Positions 44,135 to 52,923 are shown, counted from the stretch's first letter. The stretch is 64,000 nucleotides of DNA from Natronomonas aquatica (GCF_024449025.1 NZ_JAHLKM010000002.1:287905-351904), one strand, 5' to 3'. The notes: generated by a model from the letters alone, not told the origin. Numbers and translations are program-made.

Positions 44135-46504
44135 TCATCGAGTGACCGTCTCCTCCCAGAACTGATCGAGGGCGTACCCGAGCATCTCGGTCCCGACGGG
44201 CTGGAACTCCTCGCGTTCGGCCGCCCCCAGCAGCCCCCGGACGCTGTCCCACGATTCTTTCGCGTACCGTTCGTCACACAGCACCCGGACGCCGCGCTCG
44301 TCGGGGCCGCGGATGACGCGGCCGACCGCCTGTCTGGCCTTCCGGACCGCCGGCACCGCCAGCGCGTATCTGAACCCGTCCCCGAACTCCCGATCGTAAG
44401 CCGTCCGGACCGCCCGCGTCCGGGGGCTTGCGGTGTTGATGATCGGGACGCCACAGACGATCGCGGCGGCGAGTCGGTCCCCCCGGTAGTCGACGCCCTC
44501 GGTGAGCGTCCCCCGGAGGCTCGTCACGAGTACCTTCGGATCGCCGGCGAAAAACTCCTGTTTCAGCCGTTCGGTCGCCACGTCGTCGGTCGCCTCGTCG
44601 AGCAGAACCGGCTTGTCGGTGTCCTCGAGCACCGAGGCGGCCCACTCGGCCTCCCGGTAGGAGGGGACCCCGACCAGCACGTTCCCCGGCGCCTCGGCGA
44701 CCTGCCGGATCGCGCGGGCGTACGCTCGACGGGTAGAGGTCGTTTCGTCTCCGCTTTCGTCCGGATCGCCCCGGTTCCCGTAGGTGAACTTCGGCGCCGC
44801 GACGGCGAAGGAGGCCCGGTTCTCCTCGGGAAACTCCAGTCCGTAGGTCCGTTCGATCACCGGGCGGTCGGCCTCCTCCTCGATATGCTTGAGCCCGGTC
44901 ACCTCGGTAAAGACGTCGAGCGGTTCGAGCGTCGCGCTCATCAGGACGCCGCCGCCGAAGGAATCGAGCCGGTCGCCGATCGCGCCCGCCGGCAGGCAGT
45001 TGTGGAGGCTGTAGCTCGCGGTGTAGGCCCGCCGCCACGATTCGGCGGATCGGGTGTCGTCCCACGTCCGCTCGAGTTCGATCTCCCGGAAGAAGTCGGT
45101 GTGGTCCGCCCGGTGCCACAGCGCGAGCGTCCGGCCGACCGGCGGGGACGCGCGGCGCTTTTCGGTCTCATCGAGCGTATCGAGGACGCGCGCGGCGACC
45201 GCACAGACGCTCTCGGACCGGGTCCAGATCCGGCTGTCGAACCCGTGGCGTTCCGCCCATCGCGTGAGGTCGTCCGTCGCCGGTGTCTCTGGATCCCGAA
45301 GCGGGATCTCGTCGTCGTCGAGATCGGGGAGGTTTCCCCGCCAGTTCGGGACCGCTTCATCGAGGTAATCGGTCACCCGTTCGTCTAATCTATCGCCCAG
45401 CGCCGTCAGAAACCGCCGCGTGTCACGCAGTTCGCCGAGCGTGACGTCGGTTTCGTCGAGTTCCGCCCGCACCGCCGCTGCCTCCTCGCGCGCGCTCGAT
45501 CCGTGACGGGCGTCCGCCCCCGCCTCTTCGACGGCGGAAAGCGGTTCGATGACCCGGGAGAGTTCGCGCTCGGCGTCCTCGATCGCGCGATCGGAGACGC
45601 TGTCGCCGACGAGATCCCGAACCCGGGGTTCGAGCATGTGCGCCTCGTCGCAGACGAGGAACGTCTCCTCGTCGATGAGCCCGCCCGTGAACGACTCGAC
45701 GGTGGTCGGGTCGAACGCGTGGTAGTAGTTGCCGATCAGTACCTCGACGTTCGGGAGGAGCGCCCCCATCACCGAGTGTGGACAGCTCCCGTGACCCGCC
45801 GCCAGCCGGACGAGGTCTTCGGGTTCGATCAGCCCGAAATCCGTCGGATCGAAGGGGACGGCTTCGATCGGGTCGCCGTCCTCCGGCAGGTCGTCGAGAT
45901 AGCCCGCATAGAACGGACAGTACTCGACGTTTCCCTCGCCCGCTTCGGGCGTCTCCCGGGGGAACGGAGTCGGCTCGCCGCCGGCCTCGAGGTAGCTCGC
46001 CCCGCTTTTCGAGTCGGCGAGCCCGACCTGCTGGCTCTTCGCTCTGTCGACGAGCGAGCCCGCCGTCGTCCCCTCGTCTGTGAGTCCGCGCGTCCGATCG
46101 CGGAGCCGCTCGCAGCGCTCGTAGACGTTCGAATCGTCGATCCCGCCCGCGTTTCCGAGGTTGTACGGACAGACGTCAGCCTTCCCGACGAGCGTCATCG
46201 CCGAGATCGGATGGTAGTCCTCGGGGAGGTTCGCGTTGATCGTCCGGAGGTCGGCCTCGAACTGCCGGAGCTGCTGTTTGACGCTCGTGAGGACGAAGAC
46301 GCGCTCGAAGGACGACTCGGGATCGCGGACCAGCTCGATCCCGGCGGTGAGCGCGAGCATCGTCTTGCCGGTGCCGCAGGCCCCCTCCAGCGCCAGAAAG
46401 CCCGACTCGCGGGCCGTCTCGATGGCGGTCTCGATGCCGTCGACCTGGTCGTCGTATGGCTCGTCGTGGCCGAAGATATCGAGCCACTCGGGCGCGGTGG
46501 ACAC
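44135..46504 (-). CDS. XPD/DinG-type Fe-S DNA helicase
   Basis: Superfamily 2 helicase of 789 residues. Walker A is GACGTGKTML near 41-50; the DEAH box is FLVCDEAHML; the C-terminal helicase half carries SFGGGVLMSATLE and QAVGRVIRGPDERGV. Four cysteines between Walker A and DEAH (VCPYN, ERCERL, EYCPFY, GSCPHS) form the probable 4Fe-4S domain of XPD-like helicases. The GTG at 46504 is chosen because a TATA-like box lies 26 bp upstream; the open frame beyond it (to 47176) is antisense to the GTPase gene and low quality. Role: nucleotide excision repair, R-loop or structure processing. Confidence 0.85.
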   Translation of the reverse strand: MSTAPEWLDIFGHDEPYDDQVDGIETAIETARESGFLALEGACGTGKTMLALTAGIELVRDPESSFERVFVLTSVKQQLRQFEADLRTINANLPEDYHPISAMTLVGKADVCPYNLGNAGGIDDSNVYERCERLRDRTRGLTDEGTTAGSLVDRAKSQQVGLADSKSGASYLEAGGEPTPFPRETPEAGEGNVEYCPFYAGYLDDLPEDGDPIEAVPFDPTDFGLIEPEDLVRLAAGHGSCPHSVMGALLPNVEVLIGNYYHAFDPTTVESFTGGLIDEETFLVCDEAHMLEPRVRDLVGDSVSDRAIEDAERELSRVIEPLSAVEEAGADARHGSSAREEAAAVRAELDETDVTLGELRDTRRFLTALGDRLDERVTDYLDEAVPNWRGNLPDLDDDEIPLRDPETPATDDLTRWAERHGFDSRIWTRSESVCAVAARVLDTLDETEKRRASPPVGRTLALWHRADHTDFFREIELERTWDDTRSAESWRRAYTASYSLHNCLPAGAIGDRLDSFGGGVLMSATLEPLDVFTEVTGLKHIEEEADRPVIERTYGLEFPEENRASFAVAAPKFTYGNRGDPDESGDETTSTRRAYARAIRQVAEAPGNVLVGVPSYREAEWAASVLEDTDKPVLLDEATDDVATERLKQEFFAGDPKVLVTSLRGTLTEGVDYRGDRLAAAIVCGVPIINTASPRTRAVRTAYDREFGDGFRYALAVPAVRKARQAVGRVIRGPDERGVRVLCDERYAKESWDSVRGLLGAAEREEFQPVGTEMLGYALDQFWEETVTR

Positions 46505-46526
46505 GCCCGAAACTGACTCGGCATCG

Positions 46527-46533
46527 CTTAAAG
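46527..46533 (-). promoter_or_regulatory. TATA-like box for the Fe-S helicase
   Basis: CTTTAAG on the minus strand, centred about 26 bp from GTG 46504; this decides the start. Confidence 0.5.
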
Positions 46534-46571
46534 ACGTATCGACGGCCGACGCCCCGGTTGCGGTCGGGGCC

Positions 46572-47753
46572 TCAGTTCGCCGTCGAGACGATCTTGACCA
46601 CGTCACCCTCCGAGAGTTCGTGATCCTCGCCGATCCGGCGGTTCGCACGCGCGTCGATGGCGTGGAGGTACCCTTCCCCGATATCCGAGTGGACGGCGAA
46701 CGCGAGGTCCTTCGGCGTCGCGCCCGCGGCCAGCAGGAACGCGTCCGGGAGGACGTTCCCCTGGCCGTCGGTCCAGTGGGTCTCGTTTTGAACGGGGTAG
46801 ACGGTGATCCGATCGAGCAGATCGTAGACCGCCTCGTCGAGGGCGGCTTGGACGCCGGTCCCGCCGTGTGATTCCAGCACCTCCCTAATTTGTTCGAGCC
46901 CGGAACGCTGGGAACCGGAGACCTCGCCCGTGATCGTGAACGTCCCGTCGCCGGGATCGTAGTCGATCGCGCCGGCCTCGACGGCGTTTCTGAGCGCGAG
47001 TTCGCTTTCGGCGCTGCAGGGGACGACCCGGTCGGCCGCCGTCTGGAGGCGGTCGATATTGTCCTCGGGCGCGATGTCGGCCTTGTTCGCGACGACGACG
47101 ATCGGCTTCGTCCGTTCGCGCACCAGCCGCGCCAGTTCCTCGCGGTCGGCGTCGTCCCAGGCCATCGGGTCGTCATCGTACTCGAACTCCCGGAGGATCG
47201 CCATCACGTCGTGTTCGCTCGCCCCCACGCCCGTCAGCGTCTCGGTCAGCGCGTCCTCGAGGTCGAACTCCGGCGAGCGGGACTGACGCTCGACGGTTTC
47301 CCAGTTGCGGTCGATGATCCCCGCCAGCCACAGGTCCATCTCCCGTTCGATGAACTCGACGTCCTCGATCGGATCGTACGCTCCGACTTCGACCGGCTCG
47401 CCGGCCTCGTTCGTGCCGCCGGAGGCGTCGACGACGTTGAGGATGACGTCGGCGTTCGTCAATTCGTCGAGAAACTGGTTGCCGAGGCCCTTCCCCTCGT
47501 GGGCGCCGGGGACGAGCCCGGCCACATCGAGCAGTTCGATCGGAACGTAGCGTTTGCCGTCGTGGCAGGTGTCGTTCCCACAGCGGCCATCGAGATCGAG
47601 ACAGGGACACCGCGTCCGGACGTGGCTGACCCCGCGGTTCGGGTCGATCGTGGTGAAGGGGTAGTTGCCGACGTCGACGTCCGCCATCGTGGCGGCCTTG
47701 TAGAACGTCGATTTGCCGGCGTTGGGCTTGCCGGCGAGCGCGACCGAAAGCAT
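46572..47753 (-). CDS. Obg/YchF-related GTPase (archaeal Ygr210-like)
   Basis: TRAFAC-class P-loop NTPase of 393 residues. The G1 motif AGKPNAGKSTFYKA lies at 7-20; the G2/G3 region YPFTTIDPNRG and LLDVAGLVPGAHEGKGLGNQF, then G4 VVANKAD, and a C-terminal TGS domain (FAVHSDIGEGYLHAIDARANRRIGEDHEL). A cysteine-rich insert after G2 (CPCLDLDGRCGNDTC) could bind zinc, as in archaeal members. Probable role is in translation or ribosome binding; adenine versus guanine preference cannot be told from the sequence alone. The start at 47753 (MLSVALAGKP) is chosen. Confidence 0.85.
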   Translation of the reverse strand: MLSVALAGKPNAGKSTFYKAATMADVDVGNYPFTTIDPNRGVSHVRTRCPCLDLDGRCGNDTCHDGKRYVPIELLDVAGLVPGAHEGKGLGNQFLDELTNADVILNVVDASGGTNEAGEPVEVGAYDPIEDVEFIEREMDLWLAGIIDRNWETVERQSRSPEFDLEDALTETLTGVGASEHDVMAILREFEYDDDPMAWDDADREELARLVRERTKPIVVVANKADIAPEDNIDRLQTAADRVVPCSAESELALRNAVEAGAIDYDPGDGTFTITGEVSGSQRSGLEQIREVLESHGGTGVQAALDEAVYDLLDRITVYPVQNETHWTDGQGNVLPDAFLLAAGATPKDLAFAVHSDIGEGYLHAIDARANRRIGEDHELSEGDVVKIVSTAN

Positions 47754-47817
47754 ACGCCCGGTACCGGCGGCTCCCGTATATGCGTCCCGATGGGCCACGA
47801 CACGCGGGACACCCGCC

Positions 47818-49029
47818 TCACTCCTCGGCGTCGGTGATGATCGCAGTGACGTCCCGGTCGTCTCCGTCTCTGTCCCCGCTTCCGTCCCCGTTCGTCAGGT
47901 GGCGCCCGGAAGCCCTCCACTCGGTGTCGGTTTCCCCGATCGGGACCACCGCCGGCTCTGGGATCGGCTCTTTCCCAGCTTCCGGCTCCGGTTCGGGCTC
48001 CGCTTCCGATTCCGGTTCCCGTTCCGACTCCGCTTTCGTCTCTGTTTTACTCTCGGCTTCGGGGTTCTCTCCCCCGGACTCCAGCGGGACGAACGCCGGT
48101 GGGATTTCTTCTTCGAGTGGTTCGTCCTCGGCTTCCACGGCGGCCGTCCCGTCCTCGCGGTTCGGATCGGCCCCTCTTTCGTCGGTGTGATCGTCGGCCG
48201 GCGGCTCCTCGATCGTGATGCCCTCGCGCGCCCGGATCGTCCCCTCGACGTCGGCGGCTTCCGAGAGCGCACACCGGTCACAGGAGATCCCGCCGCGGAT
48301 CTGCGTTTCGGGGCCGACGACCACGTCGCCGTCGCGGGTCGTTACGTCGCCGTGGATGACGGTCCCGCGGCCGACCCGGATCGGTCCCTTCGCCCGGAGG
48401 CTGCCGAAGATCTCGGTGCCGTCGCCGACCTCGATTTCGGTCGCCCGGATGTTCCCGTGGAGCCGGCAGTCGTCGCCGATCGTCGCCGGCGTCGATACCC
48501 GCCAGGTGTCGTCGGAGACGCGTGCACCGCGCGGGATCACGACCGGCTCGGCCGCCCGATCCGTCGCGAGGAACTCCTCGGCCACCTCCGCGGCGGCCTC
48601 CTTCTCGCCGACCCGGAGGAGATGCGAGAGGTACACGAAAAGAAAGACGATCGTCGGCATCGGGTTCCTGATGACGATCCACCCGTTGGCCTCGAACCCC
48701 CGTTCGATATCGACGTCGTCGCCGATGTCGAGATCGCCGGAGACGATGAGCTGGCCGGTGATGTGGACCCGCTCGCCGAGGTAGGCGTCGCTACCGACGA
48801 GGACGTTGCCGTCGACCTCACACCACATATCGAGCCGGCAGTCGCCGTCGGCCTCGACGTCGCCGTCGACGGTAACGCGCTCGCCGGCGACGACGGCCCC
48901 GCCCCGGATCCCTAACTCGACGGCACTCTGGCCGCCGACGAGCACGTCGCCGTCGGCCACGAGGTCGTGCTCTTTGATCTGCGTGCCGTCGGGGATCGAG
49001 AGCTCCTCCAGCGGATCGGTGCCGAACAC
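47818..49029 (-). CDS. Bactofilin-like/polymer-forming beta-helix protein with long acidic tail
   Basis: A 403-residue protein from GTG 49029. Repeated short turns (VADGDVLVGG, VTVDGDVEADGD, ITGQLIVSGDLDIGDDVDIERG) look like stacked beta-helix rungs as in polymer-forming bactofilins. At 122-140 a hydrophobic helix (NPMPTIVFLFVYLSHLL) interrupts; a helical stretch and more rungs follow (GNIRATEIEVGDGTEIFGS, VGPETQIRGGISCDRC). A CxxC pair sits at 250-253. The last 120 residues are disordered, rich in Glu, Pro and Ser. The open frame runs to 49260, but a TATA-like box places the start at the GTG. A cytoskeletal or membrane-scaffold role is an inference. Confidence 0.62.
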   Translation of the reverse strand: MFGTDPLEELSIPDGTQIKEHDLVADGDVLVGGQSAVELGIRGGAVVAGERVTVDGDVEADGDCRLDMWCEVDGNVLVGSDAYLGERVHITGQLIVSGDLDIGDDVDIERGFEANGWIVIRNPMPTIVFLFVYLSHLLRVGEKEAAAEVAEEFLATDRAAEPVVIPRGARVSDDTWRVSTPATIGDDCRLHGNIRATEIEVGDGTEIFGSLRAKGPIRVGRGTVIHGDVTTRDGDVVVGPETQIRGGISCDRCALSEAADVEGTIRAREGITIEEPPADDHTDERGADPNREDGTAAVEAEDEPLEEEIPPAFVPLESGGENPEAESKTETKAESEREPESEAEPEPEPEAGKEPIPEPAVVPIGETDTEWRASGRHLTNGDGSGDRDGDDRDVTAIITDAEE

Positions 49030-49052
49030 GGTCTCTTGCTCGTCGCGGTGGC

Positions 49053-49060
49053 TAATAAAT
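49053..49060 (-). promoter_or_regulatory. TATA-like box for the bactofilin-like gene
   Basis: ATTTATTA on the minus strand, 26-30 bp ahead of GTG 49029; decides the start. Confidence 0.5.
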
Positions 49061-49107
49061 CCCGCTTCCGGTGTCTGACGGCGGTCTGACGCCCGTTTCT
49101 CGTGGGC

Positions 49108-49114
49108 CTTATAC
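49108..49114 (+). promoter_or_regulatory. TATA-like box for the DUF5800-type gene
   Basis: CTTATAC centred about 27 bp before the ATG at 49138. Confidence 0.5.
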
Positions 49115-49137
49115 CGACGCATCGCCAACGTCGGGTA

Positions 49138-49335
49138 ATGACTGTTCTCTCGTTCGATCAGGAGGGTGTCGACGTCGTCTACGAGGGCACCGAGTTCCGC
49201 ATGGAGAAAGCGCTTATCGAGGAGGCGACGGGGAAAGAATACCCCGACGTGACCGACCACGAGGTCCTCAAACTGATCGAGGCGGACCCGGCGCTGTCGG
49301 GCGAACCGCGGCGGATCGTCGAGATCATCGACTGA
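49138..49335 (+). CDS. DUF5800-type small acidic protein
   Basis: A 65-residue protein opening MTVLSFDQEGVDVVYEGTEFRMEKALIEEATGKEY and ending EPRRIVEIID. This pattern is a strongly conserved haloarchaeal family of unknown function (DUF5800). There is no membrane helix or metal site. It is followed by a small membrane-protein gene with its own TATA box. Confidence 0.72.
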   Translation: MTVLSFDQEGVDVVYEGTEFRMEKALIEEATGKEYPDVTDHEVLKLIEADPALSGEPRRIVEIID

Positions 49336-49382
49336 CAGTTGGACCGGTGTCGATGCCCCGTTCCCGGCTTCCGCCAGCGGAC

Positions 49383-49394
49383 GATAAATATAAA
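49383..49394 (+). promoter_or_regulatory. TATA-like box for the 47-aa membrane protein
   Basis: GATAAATATAAA, centred about 29 bp before the ATG at 49418; one of the most AT-rich promoter elements in the window. Confidence 0.6.
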
Positions 49395-49417
49395 CGACAG
49401 CGTCCGAACACGGTCGT

Positions 49418-49561
49418 ATGGCACCTGCCGAAACCGACTCCGGCCTCGATCACCCCTCGTTTCTCGCCGCCGGCGGGACGCTCGCCGCCTATGCGATCGT
49501 CATCCTCGCGATGACAGCCATCCTGTTCGGGATCCCGTATCTGCTCTTCGTGCTCTTTTGA
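49418..49561 (+). CDS. 47-residue single-pass membrane protein
   Basis: Reads MAPAETDSGLDHPSFLAAGG then one long hydrophobic segment (TLAAYAIVILAMTAILFGIPYLLFVLF) to the stop. The gene has a very clear TATA box at leaderless distance. No family recognised; it may be a subunit-like or regulatory small membrane protein. It is convergent with the PAN gene (85-nt spacer without other features). Confidence 0.65.
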   Translation: MAPAETDSGLDHPSFLAAGGTLAAYAIVILAMTAILFGIPYLLFVLF

Positions 49562-49646
49562 GCGTTCGGACGGCGACGACGGTTCGACGACGACCGGCGC
49601 ACGGCTCCGAACCGACTGAATCGGACAGAAATACTCCGAGAGAGTC

Positions 49647-50861
49647 TTAGGCGAACGTCTTCGAGACCTCTGCTTCGGCCTCGTCGGTCTGTCTGATCTT
49701 CCGCCAGGCCTGCTCGAAGTCCTCCGTTTTGACCTCGAGGCGGTCGTCACGGATCGCGTACATGCCGGCCTCCGTACAGACCGCCTTGATGTCGGCCCCG
49801 GAGGCGCCGTCGGCGAGGTCCGCTAGTTCGACGAAGTCGACCTCGTCGGCGATGTTCATATCGCGGGTGTGGATCTTGAAGATCATCTCCCGCCCCTCGA
49901 AGTCCGGCTTGGGGACTTCGATGAGCCGATCGAAGCGGCCGGGTCGGAGGATGGCGCGATCGAGCATGTCGAAGCGGTTCGTCGCCGCGATGATCGAGAT
50001 CTGTCCGCGCTCCTCGAAGCCGTCCATCTCCGCGAGCAACTGCATCATGGTCCGCTGGACCTCGGCGTCGCCGGAGGTCTTCGACTCGGTGCGTTTGGCC
50101 GCGATCGCGTCGATCTCGTCGATGAAGACGACGGCGGGTTCCTGCTGGCGGGCGAGTTCGAAGAGATCCCTCACGAGCTTTGCGCCCTCGCCGATGAACT
50201 TGTGGACGAGCTCGGAGCCGGCCATCTTGATGAACGTGGCGTCCGTCTGGTTCGCGACGGCCTTTGCGAGCATCGTTTTGCCGGTGCCGGGCGGGCCGTG
50301 CAACAGGACCCCCGAGGGCGGATCGATGCCGACCTCGTCGAACATTCCGGGGTTCTTGATCGGCATCTCGACGGTCTCTCTGACCTCCTCCATCTGCTCG
50401 TCGATGCCGCCGATGTCGGCGTAGGAGACGTCGGGAGACTGATCGACCTGCATCACGCGGGCGCGTACATCCGTCTCGTCGTCGAGCTGTTTGACGATGG
50501 AGAGCGAATTGTTCACCGCTACCCGGGCGTCGGGTTCGAGGTCTTTGCGCATCTCGTCTGTGACCTCGGTGAGCGCCTCCTGGTTGTTCCCGTGCTGTTT
50601 GATGATGACGCCCTCGTCGGTGATCTCCTGGACGGTGGCGACGAAAAGCGGGGACTGTTTGAGCTTCTTGTTCTCGTGGGTCAGCCGCTCGAGTTTCTGT
50701 TGGTACTTGTTGTTCTCGGCGTTGGCGTCGAGGAGTTTGTCCCGCATCTCCTCGTTTTGCTGTTCGAGGATCTCGAGTCGCTCCTCGAGGGCCTCAACCT
50801 TCTCTTGCTGTGACGCGTCGTCCTCGTAGGGGAAGTCGACGTCGTCAACAGTGTCAGTCAT
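49647..50861 (-). CDS. pan: Proteasome-activating nucleotidase (PAN)
   Basis: AAA+ ATPase of 404 residues that unfolds proteins for the archaeal 20S proteasome. An N-terminal coiled coil (EKVEALEERLEILEQQNEEMRDKLLDA), the OB domain (SPLFVATVQEITDEGVIIK), Walker A GPPGTGKTMLAK, Walker B FIDEIDAIAA, sensor AATNRFDMLD, and Arg finger in LRPGRFDRLIE are visible. The C-terminus ends ..SKTFA: a hydrophobic-aromatic-X-type end with Phe instead of the Tyr of the HbYX motif. The start at 50861 (MTDTVDDVDF) is chosen over a longer frame. Two PAN paralogues are usual in haloarchaea. Confidence 0.93.
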   Translation of the reverse strand: MTDTVDDVDFPYEDDASQQEKVEALEERLEILEQQNEEMRDKLLDANAENNKYQQKLERLTHENKKLKQSPLFVATVQEITDEGVIIKQHGNNQEALTEVTDEMRKDLEPDARVAVNNSLSIVKQLDDETDVRARVMQVDQSPDVSYADIGGIDEQMEEVRETVEMPIKNPGMFDEVGIDPPSGVLLHGPPGTGKTMLAKAVANQTDATFIKMAGSELVHKFIGEGAKLVRDLFELARQQEPAVVFIDEIDAIAAKRTESKTSGDAEVQRTMMQLLAEMDGFEERGQISIIAATNRFDMLDRAILRPGRFDRLIEVPKPDFEGREMIFKIHTRDMNIADEVDFVELADLADGASGADIKAVCTEAGMYAIRDDRLEVKTEDFEQAWRKIRQTDEAEAEVSKTFA

Positions 50862-51028
50862 CACACTTCTGTAACGGTCGTATTCATAAGAGGTTTCGGG
50901 TCGCTGTACCGCCACTACGGCCCGAGACCGCCGGCTCCGCGGTCGGCCCCTCTCGCCCGATAAATTACTAAAGGGCATATTTGAGAAGAGTAAGTATTAT
51001 TGTGTCTCATCAAGAAAGGAAGAATACG

Positions 51029-51298
51029 ATGAGCGCACTCGAACTCGACACGGAGTCCCCGACGGTCGACTGGGACGCCGTCACCGATCTACCACCGAGC
51101 GCGAAACTGGTCGCGAAGGTACTGGAGTACAACGACCGGCTCACCCAGAGCCAACTGGCCGAGGAGACGATGCTGCCCCCCCGGACGGTCCGATACGCCA
51201 TCACCAGACTAGAGGGAGTCGACGCCGTCAAATCGCGGTTCTCCTTTACCGACGCTCGAAAGCGGGTGTATACCCTCACTATCGATGCCGAGGCGTAA
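51029..51298 (+). CDS. Small winged-helix (MarR-like) transcriptional regulator
   Basis: An 89-residue protein, essentially one winged helix: LPPSAKLVAKVLEYN, LTQSQLAEETMLPPRTVRYAITRLE (recognition helix), and a wing with SRFSFTDARKRVYTL. The start at 51029 (MSALELDTES) is preferred over a 16-codon longer frame that crosses AT-rich promoter sequence (AAATTACTAAAGG around 50961-50973 and TATTATTG around 50995). It is divergent from PAN, with a 167-bp shared spacer. Target unknown; similar short HTH proteins are common in haloarchaea. Confidence 0.75.
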   Translation: MSALELDTESPTVDWDAVTDLPPSAKLVAKVLEYNDRLTQSQLAEETMLPPRTVRYAITRLEGVDAVKSRFSFTDARKRVYTLTIDAEA

Positions 51299-51340
51299 TT
51301 TCCGCCCCGTGCTTTCCGACCGGCGTTCGCGCGGCACGGT

Positions 51341-51350
51341 GATTTAAATA
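51341..51350 (+). promoter_or_regulatory. TATA-like box for the mre11-rad50 operon
   Basis: GATTTAAATA, centred about 29 bp before GTG 51374, the first gene of the operon. Confidence 0.6.
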
Positions 51351-51373
51351 CGATCCCGGAACGAAGCTGGCAC

Positions 51374-51706
51374 GTGACATCCGAGGACGAACCGATCGAC
51401 CCCGACGGCGTGAAGTCGTCGCTGCGTCGGCTCGCCGGACCCGACGAGGGGCGGATCATCGAACGGGCGAGCGCGGCTCTCGACGACGTTGAGGCCGCCG
51501 CCACGTTCGTCGAGGAGATCGGACTCGCGGAACTGGAGGCGGCGATCGAGGCGACTGACGACCCCGACCTCGCGGCGCGCGGCCGGCGGGCCCTCGATGC
51601 GTTCCGGCGGTTCCGACGGGCGGCCGCCGGCGGGGAGCCGGGCGATCACTTTCACCCCGGCCACGGAACCCCTTTAAGAACCGATCCCGAAGGGCCGAAT
51701 CAATGA
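51374..51706 (+). CDS. Uncharacterised protein translationally coupled to Mre11
   Basis: A 110-residue acidic protein starting at GTG: MTSEDEPIDPDGVKSSLRRLAGPDEGRIIERASAALDDVEAAATFVEEIGLAELEAAI..., almost entirely helical, ending with a His-containing tail (DHFHPGHGTPL). No domain recognised. Its stop overlaps the mre11 ATG by 4 nt (ATGA) and the TATA box at 51341-51350 places it first in the operon, so it is expressed with the end-processing complex. It may be an accessory factor or may simply use the promoter; no experimental evidence is visible. Confidence 0.68.
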   Translation: MTSEDEPIDPDGVKSSLRRLAGPDEGRIIERASAALDDVEAAATFVEEIGLAELEAAIEATDDPDLAARGRRALDAFRRFRRAAAGGEPGDHFHPGHGTPLRTDPEGPNQ

Positions 51707-52923
51707 CACGGGTGCTTCACACCGCCGACACCCACCTCGGTTACCGGCAGTACCACACCCCGGAGCGGCGGCGTGACTTTCTGGCCGCGTTCCGGGCGGT
51801 GATCGACGACGCGATCGAGGACGACGTCGACGCCGTGGTCCATGCCGGCGATCTCTTTCACGATCGCCGGCCGGGACTGGTCGACATCCTTGGGACTCTC
51901 GAGGTGCTCGAGACGCTCGCCGCGGCCGACATCCCGTTTCTGGCCGTCGTCGGCAACCACGAGACCAAGCGGGACGCCCAGTGGCTGGATCTCTTCGAGC
52001 GGTTGGGCGTCGCGATACGGCTCGGCAACGAGCCGGTCGTCGTCGGCAACACGGCGTTTTACGGTCTCGATTTCGTCCCACGCGGCCAGCGCGATCGGCT
52101 CGAGTACGGCTTCGAACCGGCCGGGACCGATCACGCGGCACTCGTCACACACGGGCTCTTCGAGCCGCTCGTGCCGGATTACGGCAACGTCGAGTGGGAC
52201 GCCGAGGCGGTCTTGACGGAAGCGACCGTCGAGTTCGACGCCATGTTGCTCGGCGACGAACACAAGCCGACGACACAGCAGATCGGGGAGACGTGGGTCA
52301 CGTACCCCGGATCGACCGAACGGACGAGCGCGAGCGAACGCGAGGAACGGGGATACAACCTCGTCACGTTCGACGGCGACGTCCGGATCGCCCGTCGGGG
52401 GATCGAAACGCGGCCGTTCGTCTTTCTCGACCTCGAACTGGACGGCTCGGAGGGCATCGATCGGGTTCGCGACCGGCTCCGGGAGTACGACCTGGAGGGG
52501 GCGGTCGTCCACGTCACGCTCGAGGGCGACGGCGAATCGGTCTCGCCGGCACGGATCGAGACGTTCGCGACCGAGGAGGGCGCACTCGTCGCGCGCGTCA
52601 CCGACCGACGGGATCTCGCCGTCGAGGCGTCGACACCGGAAGTGTCCTTCGCCGACCCGGACGAGGCCGTCAGAGAGCGGCTCCGTGAACTCGGTCTGAG
52701 CGAGGCCGCCCGCGATCTCGACGGGACGATCCGGTCCGGTTCCGTCGCGGATTCGAACGTCGCCGACGAGATCGAGCGGCGCGTCGAGGAGTTGATCGAG
52801 GACCCCGAGTTCGCGGCCGCGGTCGGCGAACCCGACGAGGAGACCGGTCTGGATGAGGTCGACGATACGACCCCTGCCGCCGGAAGTGACGCCGGCCAGT
52901 CCTCGATGGAGGAGTATCTGTGA
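51703..52923 (+). CDS. mre11: DNA double-strand break repair protein Mre11
   Basis: Nuclease of the Mre11-Rad50 complex, 406 residues. Phosphoesterase motifs are visible: HTADTHLG at 6-13, VHAGDLFHDRRP near 46-57, VVGNHETKRD near 83-92, THGLFE near 149-154 and the GDEH segment near 184. The C-terminal half is the capping domain and linker to Rad50. The last residues QSSMEEYL resemble a PCNA-interacting (PIP-like) motif. It is coupled by ATGA to the small gene upstream and by GTGA to rad50 downstream. Confidence 0.94.
   Translation: MTRVLHTADTHLGYRQYHTPERRRDFLAAFRAVIDDAIEDDVDAVVHAGDLFHDRRPGLVDILGTLEVLETLAAADIPFLAVVGNHETKRDAQWLDLFERLGVAIRLGNEPVVVGNTAFYGLDFVPRGQRDRLEYGFEPAGTDHAALVTHGLFEPLVPDYGNVEWDAEAVLTEATVEFDAMLLGDEHKPTTQQIGETWVTYPGSTERTSASEREERGYNLVTFDGDVRIARRGIETRPFVFLDLELDGSEGIDRVRDRLREYDLEGAVVHVTLEGDGESVSPARIETFATEEGALVARVTDRRDLAVEASTPEVSFADPDEAVRERLRELGLSEAARDLDGTIRSGSVADSNVADEIERRVEELIEDPEFAAAVGEPDEETGLDEVDDTTPAAGSDAGQSSMEEYL

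Noticed and set aside
44135..45388. Plus-strand frame continuing from the ABC remnant over the helicase
   Set aside because: Beyond about 44133 it is antisense to the helicase with no ABC similarity; the remnant ends there.
46505..47176. Upstream extension of the Fe-S helicase frame
   Set aside because: Antisense to the Obg/YchF-like GTPase and Ser/Arg/Thr-rich; the GTG at 46504 behind a TATA box is better.
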